A stretch of DNA of 64,000 nucleotides from Leucosporidium creatinivorum (Eukaryota > Basidiomycota > Microbotryomycetes > Leucosporidiales > Leucosporidiaceae), in NCBI GenBank assembly GCA_001600635.1, contig BCKL01000018.1:117974-181973 (forward strand), given 5' to 3'. Made by a program: the position numbers and the translations under genes. The stretch's first letter is position 1. Each line of letters starts with the position of its first letter. A model generated the notes under the pieces. That model had not been told where the DNA came from. It saw only the letters and a program-made list of their open reading frames with translations, and did not search any database. This document shows, piece by piece, positions 11,630-23,322 of this stretch.

Positions 11630-13152
11630 ATGGACTACACGGATTGGGTAACCATACCGTTCGAAGTGCTTGTGTTCTACGTCTTCCCGCTGCTGGGCCT
11701 CGGTGAGCCTCGCGCGCGGCCTCAGTCGTCGATTCGAACTCACCGTGTCGTCTCCCTCGCTCGCAGTATTCATGATCCTCGGCGCTCGCGACATCTCTCC
11801 GCTATCACAAGTAATCACTTCTGCGCTGCTGCTGATCTGTGTGGTGGACCGCTACTCGTGAGCAGGCTAGCTTGTAGATTGGTTCGGCGATGGGGCAAAG
11901 CGACGCTGAACGTCTTCTTGCCTCGCAGGCTCGCTTTTCCGGGCTTCCACACGGTCGTAGTATTCGAGATCTGGTCCGCCGTCCCTCGACTCACTACCGC
12001 CAAAGGGCGCGCCACTTCCTCGAGACGACCCAGTGGTCGCCCGTGTGCTTTGGCTTGTCGCCGCTCTTGCCCTTCCGTTGCCTTGGGACCGGTCTCGCGG
12101 CGATGATCTACGGAGGATGGACCGTTTCACAAGCCGTTCTGAGTTCGAGGCGTTGGAGGCAGACGATGAAGGCCGATGGGCGAGTTTTCTGCCTGTTTAA
12201 TTCGCTCGGCGATGAAGCTGACAGCTCTCTTCCACGCAGGCTCACCGCAACACAATCACGCGAGCTGGAAGCTTTCATTCCCGTCCTCACTTCCCTCTCC
12301 TACCTCGCCTCCGCCCTCGACAAGCACCGCACCCTGCTCCCGAAGCTGGATCAAGAGCGCGGCTGGCGTTACAAACGACTCGCGGTCCCCTTCGAGCGCA
12401 TCGTCGAGGTCGAGATGTATGCTTACTATATCAACGAGCTACGTGTTCTCGCTCTCAGCGAGCTGAGGGAGCTCCTCAAAGTCCTACTCTAGCTCCAGCA
12501 CCTCAACTCCCGACCTCGCTTCCTCAATCGGTTCGACTCGCTCAGTTCCAACTCCATGATCCAAGCCCTCACCGCTATGGATCCGTACGTTCGAGCCGAC
12601 CTACTCAGGTACTTCAAGCGATCCGAAGAGGACATCAGCGCCTGCCTCTCTTTTGAGGACACCCAATTCATTCACCACCCTCCACCATCCCTCCTCGCCC
12701 CCCCTTCCCATATCCTCGACGCCTGCAGTCACTACTACACGCAAAGCTATCTCTGGACCACAGGGGCTTTTCTCCAACCCGACCTCCTCTCCCAAACAGC
12801 CGTCGACCGGCTCCTCCCTCTCGCCGAGCTCGCTCCGGCGGTCGCGCTCGTGCTGGAGCAGGATCGCAAGCAGTTTGGCAGGGGTTACTTGCTCAGCGGC
12901 GACAGGCCTACGGACATGGCGAGGAGAGCGGATTATGTGAAGAGGGCGATTGGGAAGCTCGAGGCCAGGATTGAGGAAGCGGTAGTTGAGCTGGCGCTGC
13001 TGTGCAAGGAGGAGAGGAAGAGGAGGAAGGCCGAGTGCTCGCTAGTAGTCGTTGAGTCAATAGGAGAAGCTTGTCTCATCCCGAGCCTGCCGAGTAGAGG
13101 AGAGTGGCAAAGAGAGCGAGCGAGCAGAGGCGAGCCTTTGTGGACCGAGTAA
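11630..13152 (+). pseudogene. Family 1 paralogue with frameshift and in-frame TAG
   Basis: Starts MDYTDWVTIPFEVLVFYVFP, then VFMILGARDISPLSQVITSA, LLLICVVDRYS and LAFPGFHTVVVFEIWS. This is collinear with the DRYG-LAIPGLRELFLISLYP block of the copy at 7835. After LTTAKG (about 12000) the family-like reading moves to another frame (FLETTQWSPVCFGLSPLLPF, LGTGLAAMIYGGWTVSQAV), so a frameshift is implied. A GC-AG intron is possible at 12180-12239. The next exon runs through RELLKVLL to TAG at 12490-12492. The same frame then continues as LQHLNSRPRFLNRFDSLS, matching LAHLDSRPSFLARFDSIS in the intact copy. It ends with ARIEEAVVELALLCKEERKR and a charged tail, stopping at 13152. Two lesions make an active single protein unlikely. 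Confidence 0.65.
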
Positions 13153-13335
13153 CCGCTCGTTCGGTCTCTCGGGCTGTCGGCTGGTGAGAACAGATGCACA
13201 AGGTAGAGGTCGAGTTGCAAAAGCGTATCGTAAAAGAGTCCAGTCGCGAGCTGTCGGGATCTGCGAGCGAGGGCCAACCAGTCAGCTCGGCTTCCCCTCC
13301 TCCCTCCCCATCTCGCAGCTCAACCCGAAACTCAC

Positions 13336-15405
13336 CTAAAGGTACAACCCCTCGGGCTCGGCGCTCTTCTTCTTATAAAGCACCTTCTCCCTCGCGCTCC
13401 TCAAATCAGCCATCATGACCCTCATCCTCCTCTCCCTCAACGCCAACAATCCCGCCTCGGTGCACACGGCCTTGATGTCGGCGCCGCTCAACTCGTCCTT
13501 GGTGTGCACAAATTCCTCGAGATCGACGTCGGAAGAGAGGTTCATTCGCGAGGTGTGGATTTTGAAAATGTAGCGCTTGGTCTTGATGTCGGGCAGGCTG
13601 TTTTGATCGCATCTCGGTCAGCTCTCCTGCTCCACGCCGCATCGTCCTTTCTAAGTCCCAACACTCACGGGAACTCGATCTTCCTATCAATCCTACCAGG
13701 ACGAATGAGCGCCGGGTCGAGCGTCTCGATCCTGTTGGTAGCCATGATGACCTTGACGTCTCCCCTCGAGTCGAACCCATCGAGCTGGTTGAGCAGTTCG
13801 AGCATCGTGCGTTGGATCTCGCGCTCGCCGCCAGAGTTGGAGTCGTAGCTGTTGTGGTCGATAGCAGGCGATGGGGAGGTTGAGGATTGAGCGTCAGCGA
13901 GGCAGTCAAAGAGGGAGAGACGAGGGACGAACCGCTTGGTGCCAATCGCGTCAATCTCGTCAATGAACACAATACTCGGCGCCAACTCTTCGGCGACCCT
14001 GAAGAGCTCGCGGACGAGCTTGGGACCGTCGCCGAGGTACTTCTGGATGAGCTCCGAGCCGACGATACGGAGGAAAGTCGCAGAGGTTTGGTTCGCCACG
14101 GCTTTGGCGAGGAGCGTCTTTCCGGTTCCGGGCACTCCGTAGAGGATTACTCCTGTGTCGAATGAAGGGGGGAGGTTAGTGGGAGGAGAACGAAGGAAGG
14201 GAGAGAAGGACGAACCCTTTGGTGGCTTGATGCCCATCTCTTCGTACAGCTCGGGATGCGTGAGAGGCAGCTCGACCGACTCCTTGATCTCTTGAATTTG
14301 GGTCTCGAGTCCTGTTGGACGTGAGGCGAGAACGAGGTCAGCTTTCCCTTCTCGGCTCGGCTCGGCGCTCCCTCCCTCCCTCTCCTCGACCACGAGAGCG
14401 CGCTGTACTCACCTCCAATATCCGCATAGCTCTCCGTCGGGGCCTTATCCACCTTCATCATACTGACCATCGGATCCGCATCATCCTGCAACACTCCCAC
14501 AATCGCCATCGTCTTATGATGGAGCAAGACCGCGCATCCAGGCTCCAACAGATCCTTATCCACGAAGCTCATAATGCTGACATAGTACTCGGGTCCCGTA
14601 GCACTACTAACAATCGCATGATCGTCGTCGATGATCTCCTCCAGCGCTCCGACGCTCATGGGCGACCCGCGTAGGTCGTCCACCCGGGTGCGCTCTTCGG
14701 CGTTCTTGTCGGTCGAGAGGGAGGGCTTGAGCAGCTCTTGGTTGGCGACGAACTCCTCCTCCATCGTGAGGTAGTCTTTGATGCGCTCTTGTTTGAGTAG
14801 CTTGAGGCGGCAGCGGGTGTTGGGGAAGACGGCGGGGACTGTGATAGTGTAGGAGGGTCAACGATGGGTTCTGCGATGGTGTACATCTCCCCCAGAGCTT
14901 CTGCTAGACTCCGGTAGCTCGATAGCCCCCTCCTTGCACTTCGAAGCTGAGAGACGACGCGCAACCTCTCATGCGCCTCGAGCTGTAAAGAGAGAGAGAG
15001 AGCAGACTGACGCTTCTGAGTAGGATCAGGACCGCGCTTCTTCTTCTTGCCGACGCGAGTAGGCAATGGCGGCTCCCATTTCTTCTGTAGGTGAGCAAGA
15101 CGAGCGCAGGAGAGGGCAGAGGAGTGCGTCAGCTCTGGCTTCTCAGTGGCTGCTCTGCTGTAGAGAGCTCAAGACGGACCTTCTCGGGCTTCTGTAGAAT
15201 GTTCAAGAGAAGTAGAATCAGTTTCTGTACCCTGGTAGACTACAGAGCGAGGAGCTTAGAGACTGACCTTGTCCTTGTCTCCCTGACCTCCAGGTGGTCC
15301 TCCTGCGCCTCCTGGTGTAGATCCTGCTTGTCCCTGTAGTAGACCAGACTGTCAGTTGAGCTGATCTCTTACAGCGACAGCGAGCGAGCAGCTGTTGCTG
15401 ACCAT
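13336..15405 (-). CDS. RPT2: 26S proteasome regulatory ATPase Rpt2 (PSMC1)
   Basis: AAA ATPase of the 19S base that unfolds substrates and opens the 20S gate. Pieces in order: [58 protein letters not shown] (OB domain), [20 protein letters not shown] and [18 protein letters not shown]. The Walker A is [20 protein letters not shown], the Walker B is [15 protein letters not shown], and the pore loop lies in [12 protein letters not shown]. The C-terminus GLYL has the HbYX-type end that docks into the 20S alpha ring. The first coding exon appears to be the ATG alone (15403-15405) followed directly by GTCAGC. The next exon gives [16 protein letters not shown], so the mature N-terminus is M-G, the myristoylation context known for Rpt2. 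One intron near 14840-15010 is longer than the rest. Confidence 0.95.
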
Positions 15406-15867
15406 GATGTGCTGAAAGAGGGTTGCGAGTTGAGGGGAAGTCGCAAGAGCTGAGCTGACGACGCGCTGAGAGCGAAAGGCCAAGACTCCTAATCACTTGC
15501 ATCACTTTCGAAGGCTTGGCTAGACTATTTGAATCCAGATAGAGCACACTGCAATATATCTCGGCTTTGTAAGAGCTGTTACGAGGCAGTTCGGCGTTGC
15601 TCGAAGCTCGGGACAGGCTAAGGCCGAGGGAGCTAATCAGGTGCAGAAGACAAGGCCGAGGTGGCGTAGGAGTAGCTCGATAGTATTGTACAGCCACTAC
15701 TAGGCCATAGCTGCATCTCTGTAGCCTCATACCAGCCACCTCGCTATTCTCTAGCGTGGGGTAAGCCCGTTTCGAGGCTGAAGATCAGCTTCTCTCTCCC
15801 TTCTGCACTTCGCCTCGTCTCTGCAACACTCGCCTTGGCTTACAGCGATACAGATCTGTAGCACACC
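15406..15867. promoter_or_regulatory. divergent intergenic region between RPT2 and ATG26
   Basis: 462 bp separating two divergent starts. It carries no recognisable gene. Several CTACAG-type pyrimidine/AG ends occur near 15838-15850, so a 5' leader intron for the sterol glucosyltransferase is possible. Confidence 0.35.
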
Positions 15868-18800
15868 ATGGCAGACCTATCTCCTCCTGCTCGCCCTCGA
15901 GCTCTCACTACTTCATCAGAGCGAACCATCCTCATGGGCGCTCCTGCCAACACTTCCCCTTCCCTCGAACAAGGCAACATCGGTCAATTGGGCACTATGA
16001 TTGATTTGCTAAACGCTTCAGGTGGGTCCCCATTGCTGCTTGTACAGGACTATAGGGCTACAGGACAAGGGGAACAGCACCGCGCACATGCTGATCCTCC
16101 TCACCTCGCTCCGCTTTCAAACAGCCCACGATCCCGACAACGAGCTGTCCGATTCAGAGGCAGAGTCAGAGAACGAAGCAGAATCAGATACAGATTCTCC
16201 TACTACGCCCTCCTCGCCCTCTCATCCGCACACCTACATCCCCTCCGACGAGCCCCACTCTCCCTCGCAACCTCAGCCTCGCCCTCCCCCTCCCAAACGA
16301 GGCGACTCGCTCTACAACGGCAAGAACCCCTTGGAACAGCAACTCGCCCTCGATCTCGCATTGGACGGGATCGAGAGCGTGGATGATGCGATTCGGAGGG
16401 CGCAGGAAACGGAGGAGAGCGAGGGGTTCAAGGATCCCACGGATAGTGCCGAGGGCGGTAGGAGTGGGGAGGAGATGTTGGCTACGCTGGTGGAGGAGTT
16501 TGGACCTTGGACCGATGAGAGCGAGGAGTTTATCATGCAGGTCAGTCTCGAGTTCGGGCGAGCTTCGGGCGCCCTTTTGCCCTTCCCTAATCTGACCCTC
16601 GCTGACCATCTCTCTCACTCCGACACCAACAGATCCCCGGAGCCCTCTACCGCGGCGTCTTGATCAAAGGTCTCCTCGCCCTCACGAACCGCCGATTCTT
16701 CGTCTACGCCTTCATTCCCCCGCCCGAAGCGACCGACAAGATCATCAAAGCTGGGCCCGTGACGATTCATTTTCCTTCCAGGTTTACCAAGAAACGAAGG
16801 GTGCGTTCTGCTCTCTCACCGTGGGCGTGGGGAAGGGGAGATGGCAGAGACGCTGACCCGAGGCGGATTGCACAGAGCTGGATCGAACTTCGCTCGGACT
16901 CGGTCACTTGGTACGCTTCTTCGTCCAAGGCTATCGGCTACAAGCCTATTGGATCGTGCCGGCTTTCGCAGTACAAGGAGATGAGGCCTTACGTGCGTCT
17001 GTCCGCCCCTCTCCTTTCCTCCAGTTCTTTCGGCGCTGACCCCTTCCTCCACTCTCGTCCTCCATCCTCTCCTGCCCTACCCCCCTCATCTCGAACACTC
17101 TTCGCTGCTCTGCACACAGGACGACGCCCACCCCCGACAGTTCACCATCGAGCTCGTCGACGGGAGGGAGCGGACCTTCGAGCTCGACACCGAAGAATCG
17201 GCGATTCAGTGGAGGTCGGAACTCGAGGCGGCAGTGTTCAGTGAGCTTCTTCCCTCGAGTCTTCGCTTCTCGTGCTGGGCTTGACCTCGATCGGGGGTGG
17301 AGCGAGACGAGTGGACGGCTGAGAGGGAAGAAGCTGACGAGCTCTTGATTCGAACAGTGTTCCGCACAACGGCCGACAAGCTTCGACTCTCGCTTCCGCT
17401 GCAGTACATCACGCGCACGATGATCTCGCCTTTCCAAGCACTCGCGTTCGCCATTCTCTCCCCCTCCTGCATCCTTCGCCGAGCTGACCTCCCCACTCCC
17501 TCCTGCCCCTCACTCGCCCATCTACAGCGTCAAAGTCGAGCTCGAATTCGACACCGTCACGCCTTGTTCCGTCTACCGCGCTAAAGCCGAAGCCGAAGCA
17601 GCAGGAGCAGGAGCAGGAGCAGGAGGAGAGAAGGACACGGCCTCGATCCTCTCGGACGATAGCAAGACGACGACCAATTCCTCGGCGCAGACAATCGAGT
17701 TTGGCTACCTCAAGTCGCAGTACGCTTCCTTCTCTTCTCCCTCAGGGCTCGGCGCTCTTGCTGACCTTCTCTGATGAGGAAACAGTTCGACCTTCTCCGA
17801 CGCGCTCCTCGCTCTCGTCGATGCGGCCAAAGACCTCCCTCCCTGCGGTGGAAGTCTCCCGATCTTGGAGATTGAGAGCGATGCGAGGGCCGAAGACGAG
17901 CAGCAGAGGAAGGAGATTCGCGAGGATACCAGCTTGGCCGCGCAGTTTGTTAGGCTCTTCGCTTTGGGGGATGAGCCGAGGGAGGTGTTTGGTGAGTTTT
18001 TTGCCTTCTCTCGTGTCGGAGAGAGCGCGGGTTTGCTGATCAACAGCTGGCTCGAACAGTCGCCACTTCGGTCGAGCTCGTCCGCACCCTCCCCGCTTGG
18101 GGCTCGCTCGCCATCTCGTCGACTTTCGTGTGCTTTTGGAGGAAGAACCTCGTCGGATTGGATACGCTTCTCCGCATCCCGTTGGTCGATATTGATGATG
18201 TGGTCCCGGCCAAGGCGTTTGGGTTTAGGATCTTTGGGCTGGCGATTCAGATGTGAGCGTTCGGCCCCCTCTCTCGACTCGGCGACGTAGGAGCTGACCA
18301 GTGCTCGATACGAACAGCCATGGCGCCCCCGACTGCCGACTTGACTTCACCTCCCGCAAGCAACGCGACGAGGTCATCGAGCGGCTCAAATCCGCCGTCC
18401 TCGCCGTCTCGGTCTCGGGCGTCGCCATCTCGGATCCTGCTTCCTCCTCTTCCAACGGCGCAGGAGCAGCTCCCCCACTCTCGACCCATCACTCCTACTC
18501 CTCCAACGTCTCCTCCGCGGCTTCAGCCCACTCGGCTCGCTCGACTGTCCCAACGACCCCCGAACGCCCGCTGTCGATCAACACCTCGACTACCTCCCCT
18601 TCCTCCTCCACTCCCCTCTCCCCAACAACAGGACCCTACACCATGTCCCCCCTCCGTCCCAATTTCGGCGTACGCCCCGAGCAGGCCTTCGCTCTCGGCC
18701 AGAATCTCGAGGAGCACGTCGACATCCCAGCGGGAACGCCTCTTCCTGTCATGCCGAAAGTGTTGGGAATCGCCAATCGGAGGAAGGTCTCGGGGTTGAG

Positions 18801-20760
18801 GTTCGTGTGCTTGACGATTGGGAGTCGGGGCGACGTGCAGCCGTATATTGCGTTGGGGAGGGAGTTGATGAAGGATGGGAATCGGTGAGTCTTTCGGCGG
18901 CGTGGCGCGGGATACGGTGAGCTGACCAGGTTGGATGAGAGCAGAGTGACGATCGCTTCGCATCCCGAGTATCGCGAGTGGGTCGAGGGATACGGATTGG
19001 ATTATAAGGAGGTGGGAGGCGATCCAGCGGCGTTGATGAAGCTCTCGGTCGAGCACAAGGTTCGTCTCGCTCCTTCCTTTCCTCGCTCGGTCGGTCGCTG
19101 ACGCTCATACAACGACAAGCAGATGTTCTCCCCCGGCTTCTTCAAAGAATCCCTCGGCCACTTCCGCCAATGGCTCGACACCCTCTTCCACGAATCCTGG
19201 CTCGCCTGCCAAGAAGCCGACATCCTCATCGAGTCGCCCTCCACCATGGCCGGTATCCACGTCGCCGAAGCGCTGGGCATCCCCTACTTCCGAGCCTTCA
19301 CGATGCCGTGGACGACGACGAGCACTTATCCTCAGGCGTTCGCTGCTGGAGTCGATTTGGGCCCGACGTACAATCAGCTGAGTTACGCGTTGTATGATTC
19401 GATCATTTGGAAGGCGACGGCGGGGCAGGTGAATCGGTGGAGGAAGAATGAGTTGGGGTGAGTTGGGTTTCGGAGTTGGCCGAGATGAAGCGCCGAACCG
19501 AGCTCACCTCTCTCGCACTCCGAATCGAACAGACTCAAGCCTACTTCGGAGAAGAAGATGAGTCAAGCCAAGGTTCCTTTCATCTACAACGTGCGTTCTC
19601 GATCTTTGCCTCCCCACTTCGACCCTCGCCGACCCTCCCCTCTGCCTGTCTCCCGCTCGGCGCTCGCTAAATCTCCTCGTCCCTACCGTCCACAGTTCTC
19701 CTCGTCCGTTGTACCCAAACCGAATGACTGGCGCGACCACATCTCCATCTCCGGCTATTGGTTCCTCGACGACGTCAAGCCCTGGGACCCTCCCGCCGGT
19801 CTCATGGAGTTCATCGCCAAAGCCCGAGCGGACGGCAAGAAAATCATCTACATCGGATTCGGCAGCATTGTCGTCCCCAACGCGGCGGCCATGACTCGAG
19901 CGGTGGCTAATGCGGTGGTGAATGCGGATGTGAGGGCCATTTTGAGCAAGGGGTGGAGCGAGAGGGGGAGCGAGAAGGTCGAGGAGGTCGAGCTGCCGGA
20001 GGAAATCTACTCGGTGCTGTCGGTGCCGCATGATCACCTCTTCCCCCTCATCGACGCTGCTTGCCATCATGGAGGAGCAGGATCGACCGGCGCAAGTCTC
20101 CGAGCGGGCTTACCGACTCTGATTCATCCCTTGTGCGTTGAATGTTCTCACTCTTCTTCCTTAGCTTGACGGCTGATCTCTCCTCTCCTATAGCTTTGGC
20201 GACCAGTACTTCTGGGCTTCGCGCGTGCAGAAGCTCGGCTGCGGCTTGCAGATCCACTCGCTGGCCGAGAAGGAGCTTACCGCCGCCTTCAAGCGAGGCA
20301 GTGAGTAGTCGAGCTGTAGTCCCTGTCTGAAGCTAGCGCTGACCTTGCCCTCGCATCGCAGCCTCCGACCGCGTCATGAAGGAGAAGGCCGAAGCGATCG
20401 GCAAGAAGATCCGCGCCGAGAACGGCCCTCGAGCCGCTTTGGACTTCATGTACGAGCTTCTCGTGCTGTCGCTGCCTCATACACGCTAACGCTCGCTCTG
20501 CCCACAGCTACGACCACGTCCACCTCGCTCAGCATCGCTCCTCGACTCGCGCCGCCCGAGCAGCTGGCACTCCCCTCCCTAAGGCCGCCATTCATCCCAA
20601 ATCATCCTTCCTCCCCACCAGCCTCACCCGCTCGTCGTCCGGAAGTCGCGAGCGGCCGCAGAGGTCGTCGACTCTCCCTGTAGGAGGCGCACCTCCTCAT
20701 CCCGCTGGGCAGGAGAGGACGGCGACGGGTTTGTCGGCGTTGTGTCCTGGGAATCGTTGA
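15868..20760 (+). CDS. ATG26: Sterol 3-beta-glucosyltransferase (Atg26/Ugt51 type)
   Basis: Transfers glucose from UDP-glucose to the 3-hydroxyl of ergosterol-type sterols; in some fungi it acts in pexophagy. Domain order fits Atg26. A first GRAM domain lies around LYRGVLIKGLLALTNRRFFV (16650-16790). A PH domain follows (SWIELRSDSVTWYASSSKAI through ESAIQWRSELEAAVF). A second GRAM lies near 18060-18260. The glycosyltransferase N-half reads FVCLTIGSRGDVQPYIALG, and the GT1 C-half contains FGSIVVPNAAAMTRAVAN and the nucleotide-sugar motif HHGGAGSTGASLRAGLPTL followed by FGDQ. The N-terminus is an acidic/Ser linker and the C-terminus is basic and Ser-rich. About 14 introns were traced. Divergent from RPT2. 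The stop TGA is at 20758-20760. Confidence 0.93.
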
Positions 20761-21211
20761 GGTGCAGATCGGTCGGATAGCGTAGTCATTGATTTTTATA
20801 TGTGCTTTGCTTGTACTCGAGATAGGTTGGCTCGCTTCCCCAACCTCAAGCAACGGACAGCGCGAGACAAAGCTCGGCGCTCGTGCTCGCCGAATCGAGA
20901 GAGTTGGCCTGCGACTAGAGGGCTCGCGACCGACCGTCTCGAGATGTGCGGAAAGCGATAGTGTTCAACAACCGCGCAATAGTGGTACAGCTATGCAAAA
21001 GTCCCCCCTGCCCCTTCCTCCCGTTCTCCCATTCACCGGGCCCGAATTGCTAACGAAGCTCCGCGGCTCAATCATCCACCTCCTTACGCGTACATCCCAA
21101 AACGACTCCCTCTCTCCTGCCTCATCGTCTTCCTCCCCGGCCTCTTCCCACTCGCTGATCCCACCTCGCTGCCTCTGCTCCGCCGAGCCGCTCTCGATGG
21201 CGCCGACGAAT
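20761..21211. other. intergenic, between two convergent genes
   Basis: 3' flank of ATG26 and of the family 2 gene. On the minus strand an open frame continues past the stop at 21212 in another frame (FDDEWVGRFVGAIESGSAEQ onward to about 20965). It could be a missed last exon, but no splice pair was convincing. Confidence 0.3.
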
Positions 21212-22343
21212 CTACCGACCCACTCGTCGTCGAAGGTCGGAGATGAGATGAGAGGATGAAGGTGCAGTCGAGCGAGATTGGAATGGAAGAGGTGACGACC
21301 GAGAGGAGAACTCGAGCGACTCGGCGAGCGGCGTTTCCAAGCCGTGCTGCTCCTCGCCCTCCTCGGTTCGACCAGGCTTGTCGTCCATCTTCTGTACTGC
21401 GAGTCGGTTGAGGTCTTGCGCCAGCAGATCGACCCGTTCTCCGGAGCTGTTGGCGTTGCTGGCATCGTCGGAGTTGGCGCTCGGCGGTACTCGAGACTGA
21501 TTGGCGAGGACGAAGGAGGTCTTGAGAGGGACTTCTCGCGGAACGGCAGGAGAGGTAGATTGCGATGAAGGAGAGGAGGATCTGGTTGTAGGAGATGGGG
21601 GATCGACTGCTGAAGAACGAGTGCCGAAGTCGGAGGCCAAAGGGCGCTTCGATTCCGCTGGAGGGGGAGACAGGTCAGCGCACGTAGCAGCAGTAGTACC
21701 GGGTGAAACACTTACGGAAGACCTGTTCGTAAGACATGTGCTCAGGCGCTTTCAGCTTCTTTAGCTCCTCGACGGCGGAGAGAACGGGCAGCCAAGACGC
21801 TGTGCAACGACGAAGGCGTCAGCAGCTCCTTCCTGACATACAGAAGTATCAGCTAATCACCTTTGAACACATCCCGCTCCCGTTGTATCCTGACGATGCA
21901 CAAGCAGTCCAACCGACGCTTCCATCGCTCGCTGTCGTCGAGCGGGGGCACATCGCGCAAGAAAGCTTCTGCAGCATCTGCACCACCTAGGAAAGTAGAG
22001 ATGTAGCCTAGTACAGCGATTTTGGCCGCGCGGAGGAGGTAGTCGAGGAAGTAGAGGTTGCGGCTCAGGTAGGTGTCTGTGCGCGCTGCTGCAGGAAGCC
22101 GAAGCGCATGGTCGTCCACTTTGAGGGCACAGCTGTAGCCGTGTGCAGAAGCTCCGAGTGTTTGTACCCCTATATCAGTCTACAGACCTTCTCCGACGGG
22201 GAGACAAAGGTGAGGCGGTCATTGCTCGAGGGCGCGGGGTCGACAGACTCGAAGAAGGGTCCTGTACGGAGGTCGTGAGGTCGTTTAGGTTGAAGGCGAG
22301 GGTCCTTGTCGATGAAGTAGGCGGTGACCCGCTCAGCCGACAT
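21212..22343 (-). CDS. Unrecognised protein, paralogous family 2, with in-frame TAG
   Basis: No known family recognised. Starts MSAERVTAYFIDKDPRLQP, continues TGPFFESVDPAPSSNDRLTF to SPSEK, then meets TAG (22170-22172) and resumes in the same frame as GVQTLGASAHGYSCALKV. Further on come YLSRNLYFLDYLLRAAKIAV, LDDSERWKRRLDCLCIVRIQ, an intron, SWLPVLSAVEELKKLKAPEH, another intron, then a long Ser/Pro-rich tail ending HLISDLRRRVGR. The gene at 24071-24885 follows the same plan and ends in IDLRRRRVKT. In both, a W-x-PVL exon follows a W-[KN]-R-[LR] helix. The TAG may be a true lesion or part of an 18-nt GT...AG segment (22170-22187). Upstream start uncertain: exon-like sequence on the same strand reaches 22925. 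Confidence 0.45.
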
Positions 22344-23322
22344 GGCCAGCAGCGGCGAGGTTGGCGGAGGGCGAGCTGGGGACTTCGCCGACCGTCGTCT
22401 GCCTGCGAACGTGAAGTCTCGTGAAGTTCAAGAAGGGTGGTAGCATAGCATAGCCCATGATCTGCATATGTGCTGTGCTTGTAATCGACCTATTAGGGTC
22501 GGTATGGTTAGCCGCTGACGACAGAACGTGAACTTCGGCGATGCTTCGCGAGCTCGAGAGAGCGGTTGAGACGAAGGCGACATTCTCAAGGCAGCGCAGA
22601 CGCGACATGGAGCAAAGACTATGTTGAAGTTTAACAACAGATGAGCATACTGCTACATACGAGACCCGCTCCCAAACCTCTCCCTCTCGGCGCACAAGTT
22701 CCCTCCTCGCCCGCTCGCGACGCCTTCTGCGCCTCCCATCCGAGAGTCATACCCGCCGCCGTTCTTTTGACCTCCAACGCGTCTCCACCTCCTCATCCGC
22801 ACCTCGATAGCTCGGTCGAATTGAGCTCGGCGAAGCTGGTCCTTGACTCCGTTGGCGACAGAGTGGTTTGACGCGGTAGAATTGGCGGAGGGAGGTGTAG
22901 ATGGAGGAGAAGAAGAGGTGTTCATGAGTTTAGAGAGCGGCCCAGGCAGAGGAGGGAGGATTCAGCAGGAAGATGGAATGTTGAGCGGATGGTCGCGGAG
23001 GGAAGAAGGGCGATGATGAGCGAGGGAGGAGGTAGTCGGCGGAGAGGGCAGTTATTGTGAAGAAGGATGAAGGGAGGTTGTCGAGTATGCTGAGGGCTGC
23101 GAAACGAGGGAGTCAGCTCGCCCGTCCTCGGTGCGCTCGGGAGAGCAGCATGGCGGATGAGAGCTCAAGACCAGCTCACCTACTCCACCAGCCCTCCTCG
23201 ATGCTCAGCACTCTCCTATGCTTTCCGTTGACCCGCTCATCTCCTCCTATCCCCCCTCTTGCCTCCTCCGAGCTGCTCTCCACCCGAGCCCCCGCTCCCC
23301 CTCGGTCACCTGAACCATCATT
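22344..23322. other. exon-like minus-strand segments and upstream region
   Basis: A minus-strand ATG at 22925 begins MNTSSSPPSTPPSANSTASN and continues to QLRRAQFDRAIEV before a GTGCGG donor-like site. A second open stretch (22333-22695, minus) includes VWERVSYVAVCSSVVKLQHS. They may be 5' exons of the family 2 gene, but no consistent frame was found. 22926-23322 is CT-rich on the minus strand and reads like a promoter and leader. Confidence 0.25.

Noticed and set aside
13665-13972. Loss of a Walker A proline in Rpt2 (GVPGTGKT instead of GPPGTGKT)
   Set aside because: Yeast Rpt2 also differs at this position (Ala), so it is normal variation and not a broken ATPase.
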